64,000 nucleotides of DNA from Phragmites australis (GCF_958298935.1 NC_084932.1:16781501-16845500); one strand, 5' to 3'. Shown: positions 33,511-46,384, counted from the stretch's first letter. Numbers and translations: made by a program. Notes: a model not told the origin generated them from the sequence alone.

Positions 33511-34108
33511 TAGCGACCCTTGGGGATAGCTGATAGGACTTCTCAGGCCACAGTCTTGTACTGTCGTTTGGACTCGTAGGATATGGAACCACTGAACATG
33601 TGGTTGATCGTCCTCTTGTCTGATTCAAAAGATATTAGGTCTGTATCATCCTCACTGCCATCCGAGTCGGAGTCGCTGCTTTGGCTTGTGACCTATCTTC
33701 TTTTCCCTTGGCCACTTTCTCAACCATTGCTTTGACCATCTTCTTCTAGAGGCGGCACTCGTGGAGGCTATGGTTGTTGATCTAGTGGAGGTCGCACCAG
33801 GGCTTATTGTTGCATTCGCCAAGGCATGGTGTAGAGCTCTTGCCCCAGGAGGAACCAAGACGCTTGTCGGGACGAGTGTCAGGCAGATTTACAAAAAATT
33901 CCTCAGAATTATTTTTCTTGCCCTTACCTCCATTGGTGTTCTTCTTGCGCTTGGCCTTTGCCTTATCGCCCTCGAACCTGGGTTGAGGGCGCTTGATGCC
34001 CTAAGTCTTCTCCTTAATGAAGAGAAGTGCATCATTAGCCTTGGTGGACTCATCAATGATCTTCATGAGCTCATTAACCGTCTAGGGCTCTTGAATGGCG
34101 ATATCTTC
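33511..34108 (-). pseudogene. T3 gag C-terminal part (nucleocapsid)
   Basis: Fragments on the - strand read 'TVNELMKIIDESTKANDALL', 'FFVNLPDTRPDKRLGSSWG' and 'KPWCDLH' with 'NNHSLHECRL', the degenerate Tat zinc knuckle. It continues the gag part at 46385-47870 across the insertion. It ends at the target site TCTTC (34104-34108). Confidence 0.8.
34104..34108. repeat. Target-site duplication TCTTC, left copy
   Basis: TCTTC at 34104-34108 is repeated at 46380-46384. It flanks the 34109-46379 insertion in T3 gag. Four further bases (GATA) precede both copies, on the right as part of the LTR end. Confidence 0.85.
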
Positions 34109-35174
34109 TGTAACACACTGATTTTCAGATTTCTCAAATTTTTAAAATTTTCCAACATTATTGAATAGCTTCACTAGTAGTATAGGTTTAAAACCTATTT
34201 TCTTAATCAATCAATCAATATAGGTTATTATTTTCTATGCATTGCATGCTGAGTTTTGTTAGAAGCCAGGTAAATGCATTAGAGTTCTTTTCTTTTCTTT
34301 CTCTTTGGTGTTTTGAGTGAAAAAAGATTTTGAAAAGGTTTTTACAAAACTCAGTAGTGAATAAGTTAAGGATCTTAATGGTTGGAATTCAAAATCTTTG
34401 AATTCATCATCTATTCAATCCTTGATTATACCTGATCCTTCGCCAGGTCAATTCAAATCTTATCCAAATTCTTGTTTAAAGTCAATCTCTCCTCTTTCTC
34501 AAATTCTACCCAAAATCTAAATGCAAATTCCTTATCTAGTCCTATTCTTGTTCAACCTCATATTTTTCGTTTCTCTCGAATTCACTCCGAACTCAATTCA
34601 AATTCAAAACCTATTAAAATTTCTCTGCAAAAGTTTATTATCTAAACCCTAGATATATCTAAAGTATATTTGGGCTCAATCTTGCTCAAGTCCAAACCCT
34701 TAGCCAAGTCTTCTAGATGGCCCAACAAAGGATCCACGAAATCTGCAAATTTTCGTGGAGCCCTGGACAGCCTCATCTTCGCATGATGTTTCGGAGTTCA
34801 AAACGTCCTCAAATGTAAATCTTTACAATACCAAAGTTGTAAGTCACATCGAGAGCTTTGATTTGAACCTATGGAAGTCCTCTTTTGGATAATGGAGCTA
34901 GGAGTTATGGCCCCCGAAATCAGTGCTGCGCAGATAAGTCCGAGTTCAAACAGTTTATCTTGTGGCGCATTTTTGGAAATCAAGATGATGTTTTCAGAAG
35001 TTGTAGATATTTTTGAGTACTACAATTTAGAATCAAGAAACTTCCAATTTGTCCGGACGATGGAGACATCATCCTCAGAATAGAGAGCTGCGAAAAAGGA
35101 AATCATAACCGACTCGAACTCGAATTTGATTCGTGTTCGGTTTGGACTCCACCTCAACCAGCCGCCCCTAGTCC

Positions 35175-35186
35175 CCTATATATATG
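35175..35186 (+). promoter_or_regulatory. TATA box of the 4-kb solo LTR
   Basis: 'cccctatatatatg' is followed by CT-rich sequence with 'ctctctcctacccctattcc'. It is a typical plant core promoter and lies about 1.07 kb after the LTR start. The start site itself is inferred. Confidence 0.55.
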
Positions 35187-37701
35187 TTGCACGCTCTCTC
35201 CTACCCCTATTCCACACCCCAATCCCTAGAAGTTGCTCCTGCTCTGTCCGTACGTCGCCGGAGCGCCGTCGTTCGCCGGAGCCTCCTGTGATGCGCTACG
35301 TCGTCTTCTCTACAAATCCTCCTTTCTTGACCATCAAAGCAAGGTGAGGACCTCTTCTTCTCCTCTCTTACTACTGTTTTAGCATCATACTAAGTCACTA
35401 GCCAAGCCCTAGCCCCGATCAAAGCCCGATCTACGCCGCCACGGTCGTCACCATCGCGGACAGCCGCGAGACAGCCGCGTTGTAGCCGATTGGCATCGAT
35501 GTTCCCGACCGATCAGATTTCAATAACCAAGCCCTTTCACTGGTGCATGTCCCATGATGTTCCCCACGCCCTCGCCAACCAGGTCGGCCATTAGAGTAGC
35601 CAAACCGTCGAAATCAAGGTCGACATACCTGCTGTCCGGTTTCTGGACACGTTCTACGTGTGCACCGGATTTGCATTCGCGTTCCTCGTCAATCCGAAAG
35701 CCATATGGATGCATCAACCACGTCACGGTGTGTCCCATTGAGTCTTCTACGTGACCCAAGGAGCCCATCGCCATTTGTGCAGCGACACGATCAGAACGCT
35801 ATTGCCAACCACAACATGTCGCAGCCATCACCCGTCTCATCTCTGCTGATCATTCTTCCTCTCAGTGGATGATCTACCTAAAACTATGCCATAGCATTGT
35901 GTTCCCGGGTTATATGAACATCTTTGTTCAAACTGTTTCATAAATTTTATAGCCAATCTCTGGGAACGCGAGCATCTTTGTTCCTGCATCTGTTTGTGGT
36001 CACTACCAAACCTAGAAGCAGTCATCGTTGTTTTGCCGCTACCTCGGATGACCCCTTCCAAAACCAACCATACCGCTGAGTTATTCTTTCTGCGTTGTAT
36101 GCCATACTTCCCTCGTTTCTTTGAAACACCACTGAAGTCGATATCAATGTATGTGGCCACACGCCTGATCGCCATCTCCGACGAAACCCGAACCACCACC
36201 ACTACATAGAGTCACTAATAGTATCCTTAACCTAGAATTGCAACCTTCGACCTTTTTGATCCATCATAGGTGGTTGATACTAGATCTCAGCGTATCCCTT
36301 CTTTAATCCAAGATGGTACTTGCATAGTATGCCAAGTCAGAGCCACATCATTCTCCTTAGCCTAGTTAGTGAAGTCCAGTCTACCCTACACTTCTTGAAT
36401 CTTGCATAAGGATGTTGTCAAGCCTGACACAGTGATTGTGCAATAAAACCTTTCCCATAGGAAGATAACTCCAGTAAATTAGTTTTTCCTTTTCAACCTA
36501 ATTCATCTCCCGAAAGCTGTTCTCTTTTCATCTTAACTCCGATTTAGGCGATTCTTGTGTCTAAACATTTATAAAATCTTACCTATCCAACCATAGTGTT
36601 TTTAAAGTGTTTTAATGATGTTTGATATGTTGTTCTTAGTGTTTTCTTTGTGTTATTTGTCGGTAGTTCTCGCGATTAGTCGATAACGTTCCGGAGCAGT
36701 TCGCGGGACTTCAAGACCAAGATTTCGACAACACTGAGCAGCACTGGGAAAAAGGCAAGTATCCTTGATCCATATTGAACCTATATTTTTAAATGTTTTG
36801 TTTTACAAAATTGCATGTAGTGTCAATATGATGGCTAGTCACCTATGTTAGGGTTTTCCCTAGATTTTCCCATATCATCCCTTGGAACCTAGATGGTTTA
36901 TGGTTAGGTGTCTTTTATGGGTAGATTGCTTAGCCATGCTTTTGGGATGTTGAAAAGTGTCATAATCTTGACTAATGAACATATGCAATAATGATGGTTA
37001 ATGTGTTAATGGTCTAGCAACATGGAACCTTAGGCCTTGAGCAAAGTGGTGTTGATGGTTGTCATGGTTATGATGTTGGTTTAGTGTTTGCTCAAGTAAC
37101 CTAAGTAAGGACCGGTTCGTGGAGCAACAACCCAAGAAATAATGTACCAACCACGAGGCTGATATGGGTAAGGCGTGACATACTGATTAGAGTCTGTCCA
37201 GTGTGTGTTGGGTCAGCACAAAAGGAGGCTTCTGGGTAGGAGCTTTCCTTGCATAAAACCTGGCGGTGAAACCTAGTGGGCAGACACATACTGGATTAGT
37301 CTCTGGTTAGTGGAAAGTGTCATACAGTGATTCTTGGCGGCACACCACTGGCGTGTGTTAAGTGTCTTGCAAACACGGCAACATGGAATTTACTGACTCG
37401 TGGGGAAAGCTAGACAACCTCTGCAGAGTGTAAAACTGTTATAACAGCCATGCTCACAGATATGAGAAACTTGGATCCTCACATGATTAGAGGGTGGATG
37501 GTTATGGGTCTGGTACAGGGAGTACTAGATGGTGTGGTTTTGGTTATAGTACAGGGAGTACTAAACGGTTGTGGTATGCAGGGTGGGGAGCCTTGTATGC
37601 TAGATGTTGGATTGTTTGGGTTACATTCATTTAATACTTGATTAATGCTTTTGAGTCCAAATGTGCTTTCATTACTTGCATTTACGCAATTATACCATGT
37701 G

Positions 37702-38618
37702 TGTAATGCCCTAAAATTTTGGAAGGAAATTGGAAGTCGTCGTTTCCGGTTTTTTTGGGTATTGAATCGCTCTTGCCGGGAAAGAAAAGAGAAGAAAGTG
37801 AGGCAAATTGCAGCAGTGCATTTCTTTTAAAATAGAGAAGCTTTAACCATGAGAGTGGGCTGAGCCAACCTGGGCTTGGGCCGGTTAGCCCAGCCCCTCC
37901 CCCAAAGGCCCATGCGCTCCCCTTCTTTTCCCCCTCCACCCCGCCAAACCCTAGCCATCCCCCTTCTTGTACCGATACACATCGTACGTTGCCCGAGGAG
38001 AGGTGTGATGTAAAAAAAGACATATCATTGCATTCATATGCATTCTTGGATATTAATAACATTTATATGTTATTGTGGATATGAAGTTACACATGTGGTT
38101 GTGATCTTTATTTGGAGTTATTCTTCGATGTTGTTAATACTATCCTAACATGTCTTATATCTTGAGAAAACTGTATTAAATCGATGCTTAATCAACTTGT
38201 GGTTTAAATGACTTATCAAAACAAGTTTGCTTGCTGAGATTTTATATCTCACCCTTGCATTACTCCTTCCAGGTATTTGATGATCGTCGTGAAGGGATGG
38301 GAATATAGCAGCACGTTTTGCACTTCATGCCTATATTCTTTTTATCATTGTGCTGTCATAATAAATAAAGTTTAGTCCTTAGAGTCGTACGTTTGAAGTT
38401 TAAAGTGTGGTGGTGAAGTTAAACTTAATATTTTCCTTTGTGTTCATGTTAGGATGTTTCTATCCGTTATTGTGATATTCTGCATATCTTGTTTATCTGT
38501 GTTAATACTTCCGCGATGCTTATTTTTATAGAGAAGATGCTGCCATTTTTTTTATGGTAAGTTGTAGGTTGCGTAGTTTAGTGGCATCCCAGGTTTTTTG
38601 CGGCCCTGGGGTGTTACA
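37702..38618 (+). repeat. 5' LTR of element C (917 bp, internally deleted)
   Basis: It starts TGTAATGCCCTAAAATTTTGG and ends GGGGTGTTACA. It matches both ends of the 3' LTR but lacks 1490 bp of its middle (3' LTR about 43838-45327). The break has CCG at both sides. The remaining 0.9 kb differs from the 3' LTR at roughly 15-20 positions by eye. Confidence 0.9.
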
Positions 38619-38632
38619 GTTGCTATCAGAGT
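38619..38632 (+). promoter_or_regulatory. Primer binding site of element C (initiator tRNA-Met)
   Basis: 'TTGCTATCAGAGTC' starts 2 bp after the LTR. It is TGGTATCAGAGC with two changes. A leader without coding signs runs to 38808. Confidence 0.75.
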
Positions 38633-38808
38633 CTAGGCTTTAGATTCTAGGTGAAATAAGGCTTAATTTGACACACTTGCACATGTAGGTTGGGTAAGGG
38701 TTTGCATATCTTTGCTCCTATCATGTTATGTTTTGCTCTGTTTAGTGCTTATGCTTAATTACTTGAAATGGATGTTTGTGTTGTTTGTATGTTTTGGTGG
38801 CAGTAGTT

Positions 38809-40107
38809 ATGCCACCTAAGAGGCGTGCTCTGGCTACACCAGATGGTGATGGCCAGGCTGAGCTAGTAGCCGCGATGCGGGCAATGCAGGACGAGTTGAG
38901 GACGTTGAGGCAGGCTACCTCTGCTGCTGGTGCCCCTACGGGCGCTGCTTCTGGCACTGCTCCTATTGCAGATGGTCCTATCAGCGGTGTTTCTCTCATG
39001 CAGTGGGTTGGCATGAAGCTAGATAGTTTTGACGGCAGTGGTACTCCGGTTCATGCTGCTGATTGGCTATCGTATGTGGAGGACAAGATGGAGGCTTTTG
39101 ATGTGTTGGCTCACGATCGTGTTCGTTACGGGGTACAACTGCTGAAAGGGTAGGCTCAGATATGGTGGAAGGGTGTGCAGTCAGCTCGCACGGCTGCACA
39201 TGGCCCGTTGTTCTGGCACGAGTTTGTCATGTAGTTTGAGAGGAGGTTCTACCCGGTGACTTTCCTGGATAGGATGAAGATTGATCTGAATGCCTATACG
39301 CAGGATAAGAAGTCAGTTGCAGAGTATGAAGTAGGCTTCAATCAGATTGTCCGCTTCGTCCCACACGTGGCGCATGACGAGGTAGAGAAGGCAAAACACT
39401 TTTGTCAAGGTCTTAAGCATTCGATCCGCCAAGTGTTGGGTGCTTTTCCAGTGGTTGACTTCCGCACTACAATCGAACAGGCTTTAGGTGTGGAGATGCA
39501 GCAGGTGTACACTGCTGACTTGCAGAAGACTTCAGGTGGTGAGCAGTCTCGCGGTCAGAGCGATAGGAAGGGCCATTCTGGTGGCCCTGTTCACAAGAAG
39601 GGGAAGTTCCAGCGTCACCAGCCATACCGCGGCAAGTCTTCTCAGTCCAGTGCTTCAGGAGGGAGCGCACCTCAGTACCGGGCTATTCCCAAGCCTGGCT
39701 TGGGGCTGGTGTGCTTCCGGTGTGGCTATGCGCACTGTCGTGTGGAGTGTCAATGGATCGGCAGGTGTTCTATCTGTGGCATGGATCACAAGGACGTGGT
39801 CTGTAGGAAGAATCCCAATGGGAAGGTGCGTTGGGAGCCAGTGTCTTCTTCTTCAGCTTCACATTCTAGTAGCACCGTCCAGATGATGGCGGCGACCTCC
39901 TCTGCACAGCAACACCTTCCTGCGCCGCCCACTTTGCAGTGCTTGCCAGCGCCTTCCACTCAGCAGTACCTGCCCATGCCAGTCTACCCTCAGTACTTGA
40001 TGGCACCTCCGACTACACCGACTACTCCTTCGATGCCTCAGTCTGGGTTGTTTCGACCAACCTAGGCTACTGCTCCTTCGGCACCTCCAGTTCCAAGGGC
40101 CTATGCT
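38809..40107 (+). pseudogene. Element C gag
   Basis: The start ATG at 38809 (MPPKRRALATPDGDGQ) opens a frame with the capsid region ('WLSYVEDKMEAFDVL', 'FERRFYPVTFLDRMK', 'FCQGLKHSIRQVL') and two cysteine-histidine knuckles (CFRCGYAHCRVEC at about 39714, CSICGMDHKDVVC at about 39769). Stops at 39151, 39232 and 40063 each replace what should be glutamine (KG-stop-AQIWW, FVM-stop-FERR, PT-stop-ATAPS), that is CAG to TAG. The frame otherwise continues without shift into the protease. Confidence 0.88.
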
Positions 40108-41862
40108 ATGCCCTGTGTTGACGGCAGAGACCGTGGAGACGTGGTGACAGGTATTATTTCAGTTGATTCGTTTGATGCGCATGCTCTTTTCGATTCTGGC
40201 GCTAGCTTCTCGTTTGTCTCGGAGGGTTTTGTGGTTCGTGCTAGTCTTTCTATGCAGAAGATTAGTCAGTCTATTGTTGTCAGTTCTGCTAGAGGTCTCA
40301 TCTCCAGTTCTTCTGTTTGCCCCGGATGTGCTATTCATCTTGCTGATGAAACCTTTGTTGCTAATCTGGTGGTAATTCCTTTGGATCCTTTTGACGTTAT
40401 TCTTGGCATGGATTGGCTTTCTCGGTATCGAGCTGTTATTTCCTGTTTCTGGAAGACAGTCTCTTTACAGGCACCGTCGGGTCGAGAGGTGGTCTTTCAA
40501 GGGAGTGCGGTGAAGTACACTCTCTCTTTGTTGTGCCAGTTGTTTCCTAATCGTTGGACTCGAAAGTCTGGCGTTCTTTTGGTGATGGTCGATGATCGCA
40601 AGGTTGCCTTGCACGTGGAGGATATCCCAGTGGTGTGTCGCTACTCTGATGTTTTTCCTGATGAACTTCCAGGTGTGCCCCCTGAGCGTGATTCAGTTTT
40701 TGAGATCAAGTTGGTTCCTGGCATGCAACCTATCTATAGAACTATGTATCGGATGGCTCCAGTGGAGCAGGTGGAGTTGAAGAAGCAGTTAGATGATCTT
40801 CTTGCTAAGGGATTCATCAGACCTAGTAAGTCACCTTGGGCTTTCCTGGTGTTGTTTGTGGAGAAGAAGGATGGCTCTAAGAGGCTATGTGTGGATTATC
40901 GTGCTCTTAATCAGGTGACCATCAAGAATAAGTATCCTCTGCATCGTATTGATGCTCTCTTTGATCAGTTAAGAGGTGCTAAGGTATTTTCCAAGATTGA
41001 TTTGAACTCTGGGTATCACCAGATAAGGATTAAGGAGGAGGATATTGAGAAGACTGCTTTTATCACGAGGTATGGGCATTATGAGTATGTTGTTATGTCT
41101 TTTGGACTAACGAATGCCCCTGCTATCTTTATGGAAGCGATGAATAAGATATTGCATGAGTACTTGGATGACTTCATTGTCGTTTTCATCGATGATATTT
41201 TGATCTACTCCAAGTCCGATGAGGAGCATGAGCGTCATCTTAGTCTTGTTTTGGATGCTCTCTGGAAGAATAAGTTCTATGCAAAGTTGAAGAAATGTGC
41301 TTTCTGGCTTCCTGAAGTGAGCTTCCTTGGGCATGTGATTAATCAGCATGGTATTACTGTTGATCCTAAGAATGTTGCGTCAGTGGTGGAATGGCAAAGG
41401 CCAACCAGTGTGACGGAGCTACGGAGCTTCCTTGGTCTTGCTGGTTATTACCGGCGTTTTGTGCAGGACTTCTCTAGAATTGCAAAGCCGATGACCAAGC
41501 TTACTGAGAAGGGTGTTCCTTTTATGTGGACTGATGATTGTGAGGCCAGTTTCCGGACTCTGAAGGATAAGTTGGTGAATGCTCCTATTCTAGTTTTGCC
41601 TGAGAGCGGCAAGCGCTTCACGGTGTATACGGATGCTTCCCGTATTGGTCTTGGTTGTGTGCTTATGCAGGATGGCAAAGTAATTGCTTATGCTTCCCGA
41701 CAGTTGAAGAACCATGAGAGGAACTATCCTACCCATGATCTAGGGTTGGCTGCAGTGGTGTTTGCTTTGAAGTCTTGAAGGCATTATCTCTATGGTGAGT
41801 CTTGTGATATCTTTACTGATCACAAAAGCCTCAAGTATATCTTTACTCAGAAGGAGCTGAAT
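40108..41862 (+). pseudogene. Element C protease, reverse transcriptase and RNase H
   Basis: The 556-codon open stretch has the protease motif [11 protein letters not shown] (about 40189), the RT entry '[20 protein letters not shown]' (about 40642), the polymerase motif [12 protein letters not shown] (about 41186) and RNase H '[19 protein letters not shown]' (about 41626). All catalytic motifs visible here are intact. The only break is TGA at 41776, between ALKS and RHYLYGE, where the family has tryptophan (TGG). It continues the gag frame. Confidence 0.9.
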
Positions 41863-43490
41863 TTGAGGCAGCGTAGATGGCTTGAGTTGATAAAGGATTA
41901 TGATCTGACGATCCAGTATCACCCTAGGAAGGCTAATGTGGTGGCAGATGCCCTAAGCAGGATGGGTGTTCCTAAGACAGTGATGCCTTTGGTTGCAGAA
42001 TTGGATCGTATGGGTATTTCCTTTTGCTATGCAGGCACTACAAGAGAGGAGACCCAGTTGATCATTCAGTCACCCATACTCGAGAGAGTGCGTGAGGCAC
42101 AACAACATGACCGCTTGATTCGGGAGGTTCGCAAAAGGATTGCAGATGGCAGACCTCGGGAGTTCAGTATCGATGAGCATGATGTAGTCCGTTTCAGAGG
42201 ACGTCTTTGTGTGCCACAGAAGTCGGATGTGAAGATGGACATCTTGAGAGAGGCTCATCGGACTCCATATACAATTCATCCTGGTGAGACTAAGATGTAC
42301 AGAGATCTGAAGCGGAGCTTCTGGTGGAAAAGGATGAAGGTTGATATTGCCGAGTATGTGGCAGCTTGTGGGGTATGTCAACAGGTGAAGGCTGAGCATA
42401 AGAGGCCTGCGGGGTTGCTTCAGTCTTTAGAGGTTCCCGAGTGGAAATGGGAGCATATCACTATGGACTTTGTGGTTGGCTTACCTCGATCGCCTCGTGG
42501 TAGGGATGCCATATGGGTTGTTGTGGACAGGCTCACTAAGTCCACGCATTTCATTCCTATGAAGATGACGAGTTCAGCTCAGGATTTAGTTCCCTTGTAT
42601 ATCAAGGAAGTGGTGAGGTTGCATGGCGTGCCTAAGTCGATTGTATCAGATCGAGACACTAAGTTTGTATCAAAGTTCTGGCAGAGTCTTCAGAGTGCTA
42701 TGGGCACTAAGCTTTCTTTGAGTACCGCTTTCCATCCTCAGACAGATGGGCAGTCCAAGCGGACCATTCAGACCTTGGAGGATATGCTACATGCTTGTGT
42801 CCTTTCTTGGAAGGGTAGTTGGGAGGATCACCTTGCTTTGGTGGAGTTTGCCTATAATAACAGTTGTATGGTAGGAAGTGTGTTTCCCCCCTGTGTTGGG
42901 ATTCATCTGGTGAGAGGGCTATGCTTGGTCCTGAGATCGTTCAGTAGACTGCCGAGAAAGTGCGGAAAATACGGCAGAACATGTTGGCCGTTCAGAGCCG
43001 ACAGAAGAGTTATGCCGATGTGAGGAGACGTGAGCTGGAGTTTGTGGTAGGTGACCAGGTTCTCCTCAGAGTATCGCCCACAAAGGGTGCTGTTCGATTT
43101 GGCACTACAGGGAAGCTTAGCCCGAGGTACATTGGACCTTTTGTCATCACAGCTCGAGTTGGTAGTTTGGCTTACCGTCTACAGTTACCAGATTCTATGA
43201 GTGGTGTGCATAATGTCTTCCATGTATCCATGTTGAGGAAGTATCTGCGGGATCCAGAGCATAAGATTGATCTTGAGCCTATCAGAGTACAACAGGACTT
43301 GTCTGTTGAGTGTCGCCCAATGCGTATCTTGGACACGTTAGAACGAGTCATGAGGAGGAGGATGATCAAATATGTGAAGGTTTTATGGACTAATCAGTCG
43401 GAACGTGAAGCTACTTGGGAACTTGAGGAGCAAATGCGTAAGAGGTATCCAGCGCTCTTCGAGGAAGGTCAATTTCAAGTTTTGGTTTAA
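41863..43490 (+). pseudogene. Element C integrase with chromodomain-like end
   Basis: RNase H ends at '[17 protein letters not shown]'. The integrase zinc finger ([21 protein letters not shown]), core ([43 protein letters not shown]) and GPY/F module (GKLSPRYIGPFVI) follow. The end 'KYVKVLWTNQSEREATWELE' is the chromodomain-like block. After NNS near 42867 about a dozen residues expected before LYGRK are missing and the frame changes; a TAG at 42945 also occurs. The natural stop is at 43488-43490. Confidence 0.87.
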
Positions 43491-43550
43491 GTTGGTATGT
43501 TTCTTTTCCGTAGCGGTCGTAGTATAGCTGAATTCGGGGACGAATTCTTT

Positions 43551-43564
43551 AAAGGAGGGGAGAA
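43551..43564 (+). promoter_or_regulatory. Polypurine tract of element C
   Basis: 'taaaggaggggagaa' immediately precedes TGTAATGCCC of the 3' LTR. Confidence 0.85.
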
Positions 43565-45971
43565 TGTAATGCCCTAAAATTTTGGAGGAAATTGGAAGTC
43601 GTCGTTTCCGATTTTTTTGGGTATTGAATCGCTCTCGTCGGGAAAGAAAAGAGAAGAAAGTGAGGCAAATTGCAGCAGTGCATTTCTTTTAAAATAGAGA
43701 AGCTTTAACCATGAGAGTGGGCTGAGCCAACCTGGGCTTGGGCCGGTTAGCCCAGCCCCTCCCCCAAAGGCCCATGCGCCCCCCTTCTTTTCCCCCTCCA
43801 CCCCGCCAAACCCTAGCCATCCCCCTTTCTTGTGCCGCCGCACCCCCCCCCCCCCTGCTGTAGCTCTTGTGCGGTAGAGAGAAGAGAAAGGAAGAGGAGA
43901 AGAAGAGAAGGGAAGGGCAGCAAGGAAATCAAGGAGAAGAGGGGAAGAGGAGGTTTGGAGCTAGGGGATTTTGGAGTTTTCTTGCTGTGGTGCCCTAAGG
44001 TAACAATTCCTCTAGATGTTTTGGTTGATGATTATGGCCGGTAGATCTTGGTTTGAGAGGTTTTGGTTAGGGAATTTGTGGCTTGGGGTCGAACTGAGTT
44101 TCTGCGCGCAGGCTGATTGAGCAGTGTGCGTGTTCTTGATGGTTTGGTGACCTAGATGATTTTTTCTATGGAAGTGATCAACTAGAAAGTTGTAGCTAAC
44201 TTCGAAACCTAGCTACCAGTGAAATTTCAGAAGTTTTGGCCATGTAGACTAGCAGATATGAAGTTTTAAATTTGGCTGTCAGATTCTGGCGAGATTCTGA
44301 ACAGTAATAGATCTATTCAGTTTTTGGGCATCTTAGAGGCCAAACCAGTTTTTCAGAATAACTAGGAAGTTGTAGAGGATTTGTTAATCTTTCCAATGGT
44401 GTGTAGTATGAAATTTTTCATTTGATATAGCTCCGGTTATGCTATTCTGAATTTTCTGCAATTGATCAATTGACAGATTTCAGTATTGAATGTTCAGAGC
44501 TCGATTAGGCCATGATAATGATATTTTCTGTAGATCAAAATTATACAAAAGTTGAAGCTTGTGTTATGATCTACATGTCCACAAAATTTTAGAAATTTTT
44601 TCGTTGCGTATTTCTGGAGATAAACAAGTTTGGGTGGCCGCTGTCTGAATTTAACGACAGGTTTCTAGGGCTGTTTTGCTATGTCATTTAGGAGACCTTA
44701 GAGGCATGAGAAAATTGTGTCGTCTCAACGAAAGTTGTAGCCCTTGTTCTGTAGTTTCCGAACATGTATTCGTTTGCTATTATATCTGTGGTAGAAAAAT
44801 AGTTACGAAAAAGATAAGTACTGCTGCTCCTGTCAAACTAATGCGTGTGTGCTGTTTTTGGTCGATATGTCTTGATTGAGGGTTTCGGGCGTAGGAGTAC
44901 TTTATTTTATGTTTTTGCATGTTATGAGGAGTGTTGGTGCTGAGTTATGGTTATGTTTAGGTGGTGGTTCTTCGTCTCACACTTGAAGTTGGCCATTATC
45001 GTCGGTAGAAGGCAAGTAAACGTAGCTATATTGTTGCTACCGTTTTGACTTGTTATTTTCATCACCTACACCTTTATTTCAGAACCATGTCAATTTAACG
45101 GTGATCTGAACTTTATGTTATGCTTTATGTTTAAGCATGTTTAATCATGGACTTATATCCATCCTTACGTTGCTACAATTCTTGTGAGCTATATTGTTAT
45201 TTGACTTGAGGATGAAGTTGAAGTATTATTGGTAGTATACTGTAATGCAATTACAGCATATTCTACCATGTGCATTTGCATTTGCATATGCATTGGAAGT
45301 TATGTCGTAAAGATCACGACTGGACCGGTACACATCGTACGTTTCCCGAGGAGGGGTGCGATGTAAAAGAAGACATATCATTGCATTCATATGCATTCTT
45401 GGAGATTAATAACATTTATATGTTATTGTGGATATGAAGTTACACATGTGGTTGTGATCTTTATTTGGAGTTATTCTTTGATGTTGTTAATACTATCCTA
45501 ACATGTCTTATGTCTTGAGAAAACTGTATTAAATCAATGCTTAATCAACTTGTGGTTTAAATAACTTGTCAAAACAAGTTTGCTTGCTGAGATTTTATAT
45601 CTCACCCTTGCATTACTCCTTCCAGGTATTTGATGATCGTCGTGAAGGGATGGGAATATAGCAGCACGTTTTGCACTTCATGCCTATATTCTTTTTATCA
45701 TTGTGCTGTCATAATAAATAAAGTTTAGTCCTTAGAGTCGTACGTTTGAAGTTTAAAGTGTGGTGGTGAAGTTAAACTTAATATTTTCCTTTGTGTTCAT
45801 GTTAGGATGTTTCTATCCGTTATTGTGATATTCTGCATATCTTGTTTATCTGTGTTAATACTTCCGCGATGCTTATTTTTATAGAGAAGATGCTGCCATT
45901 TTTTTTATGGTAAGTTGTAGGTTGCGTAGTTTAGTGGCATCCCAGGTTTTTTGTGGCCCTGGGGTGTTACA
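43565..45971 (+). repeat. 3' LTR of element C (2407 bp, complete form)
   Basis: It starts TGTAATGCCC and ends GGGGTGTTACA, with the target duplication ATGTG directly after. It keeps the middle block (about 43838-45327) that the 5' LTR has lost. A run of 13 C at 43843-43855 and purine-rich GAGAAG sequence (43880-43960) are present. No gene is recognised in it. Confidence 0.9.
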
Positions 45972-46384
45972 ATGTGTTAGCCTATTCTTGATATAAGCCT
46001 GCATGTCATTATTTTCCCACACTTGCTGAGTACTCTATGTGCTCACCCTTGCATTCTCCTACAAAAACATATGCTGCTCAGTGGAAGACTTTGAGGATTT
46101 CCAAGATGACGACCTGGTGTTCTAAGGAGCGTGTCTTCCAGTCAGTGCCTGTAGAGTGTTTGGTCGCCAATGTTTTTGTCCCGCTGCCGTCATTTAGATG
46201 CTATCGTTTAGGTTAATTTTTGAGGTTGTTTAGGTGAAGTATTTTATTTGTAAGAAGTGAACGTTTATTTAATTAAAGTATTGCTTTTGCTACTTCACCT
46301 ATGACGTCCTTATGTGTGTTAAACTTCCTGAGCACACATAAGCCGCACTTGGTTTTGTCCGTTAAAACCGGGTGTGATATCTTC

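Larger units (their letters stand above)
37702..45971 (+). mobile_element. Full-length Tekay-like chromovirus C
   Basis: Both ends are defined. The 5' LTR is 37702-38618, the 3' LTR 43565-45971, and the 5-bp target duplication is ATGTG at 37697-37701 and 45972-45976. The order is LTR, primer site, gag, protease, RT, RNase H, integrase, chromodomain-like end, polypurine tract, LTR. Gag and pol share one reading frame. It is the youngest-looking large element here, but has five stop codons and a small deletion in integrase. Confidence 0.92.
34109..46379 (+). mobile_element. Solo LTR (about 4.0 kb) of a large gypsy element, itself interrupted
   Basis: The insertion begins TGTAACACACTG and ends GGTGTGATA, an imperfect terminal inverted repeat of the TGTAACAC...GTGTGACA type, and is flanked by TCTTC. 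After removing the nested element C, about 4.0 kb remain (34109-37701 plus 45972-46379) with no gag, pol, primer site or polypurine tract. This fits a solo LTR of a long-LTR gypsy element. A promoter-like TATA at 35175-35186 supports + orientation. Open frames in it (for example 35520-35774) show no protein similarity that I recognise. Confidence 0.75.

Noticed and set aside
35520..36209. Open frames of 66-121 codons in the 4-kb solo LTR
   Set aside because: No domain or similarity recognised, overlapping on both strands, inside LTR sequence flanked by a target duplication.
40108..41778. 556-codon frame considered as an active polyprotein
   Set aside because: All RT motifs are intact, but stops upstream in gag, TGA at 41776 and an integrase deletion make the element non-autonomous.
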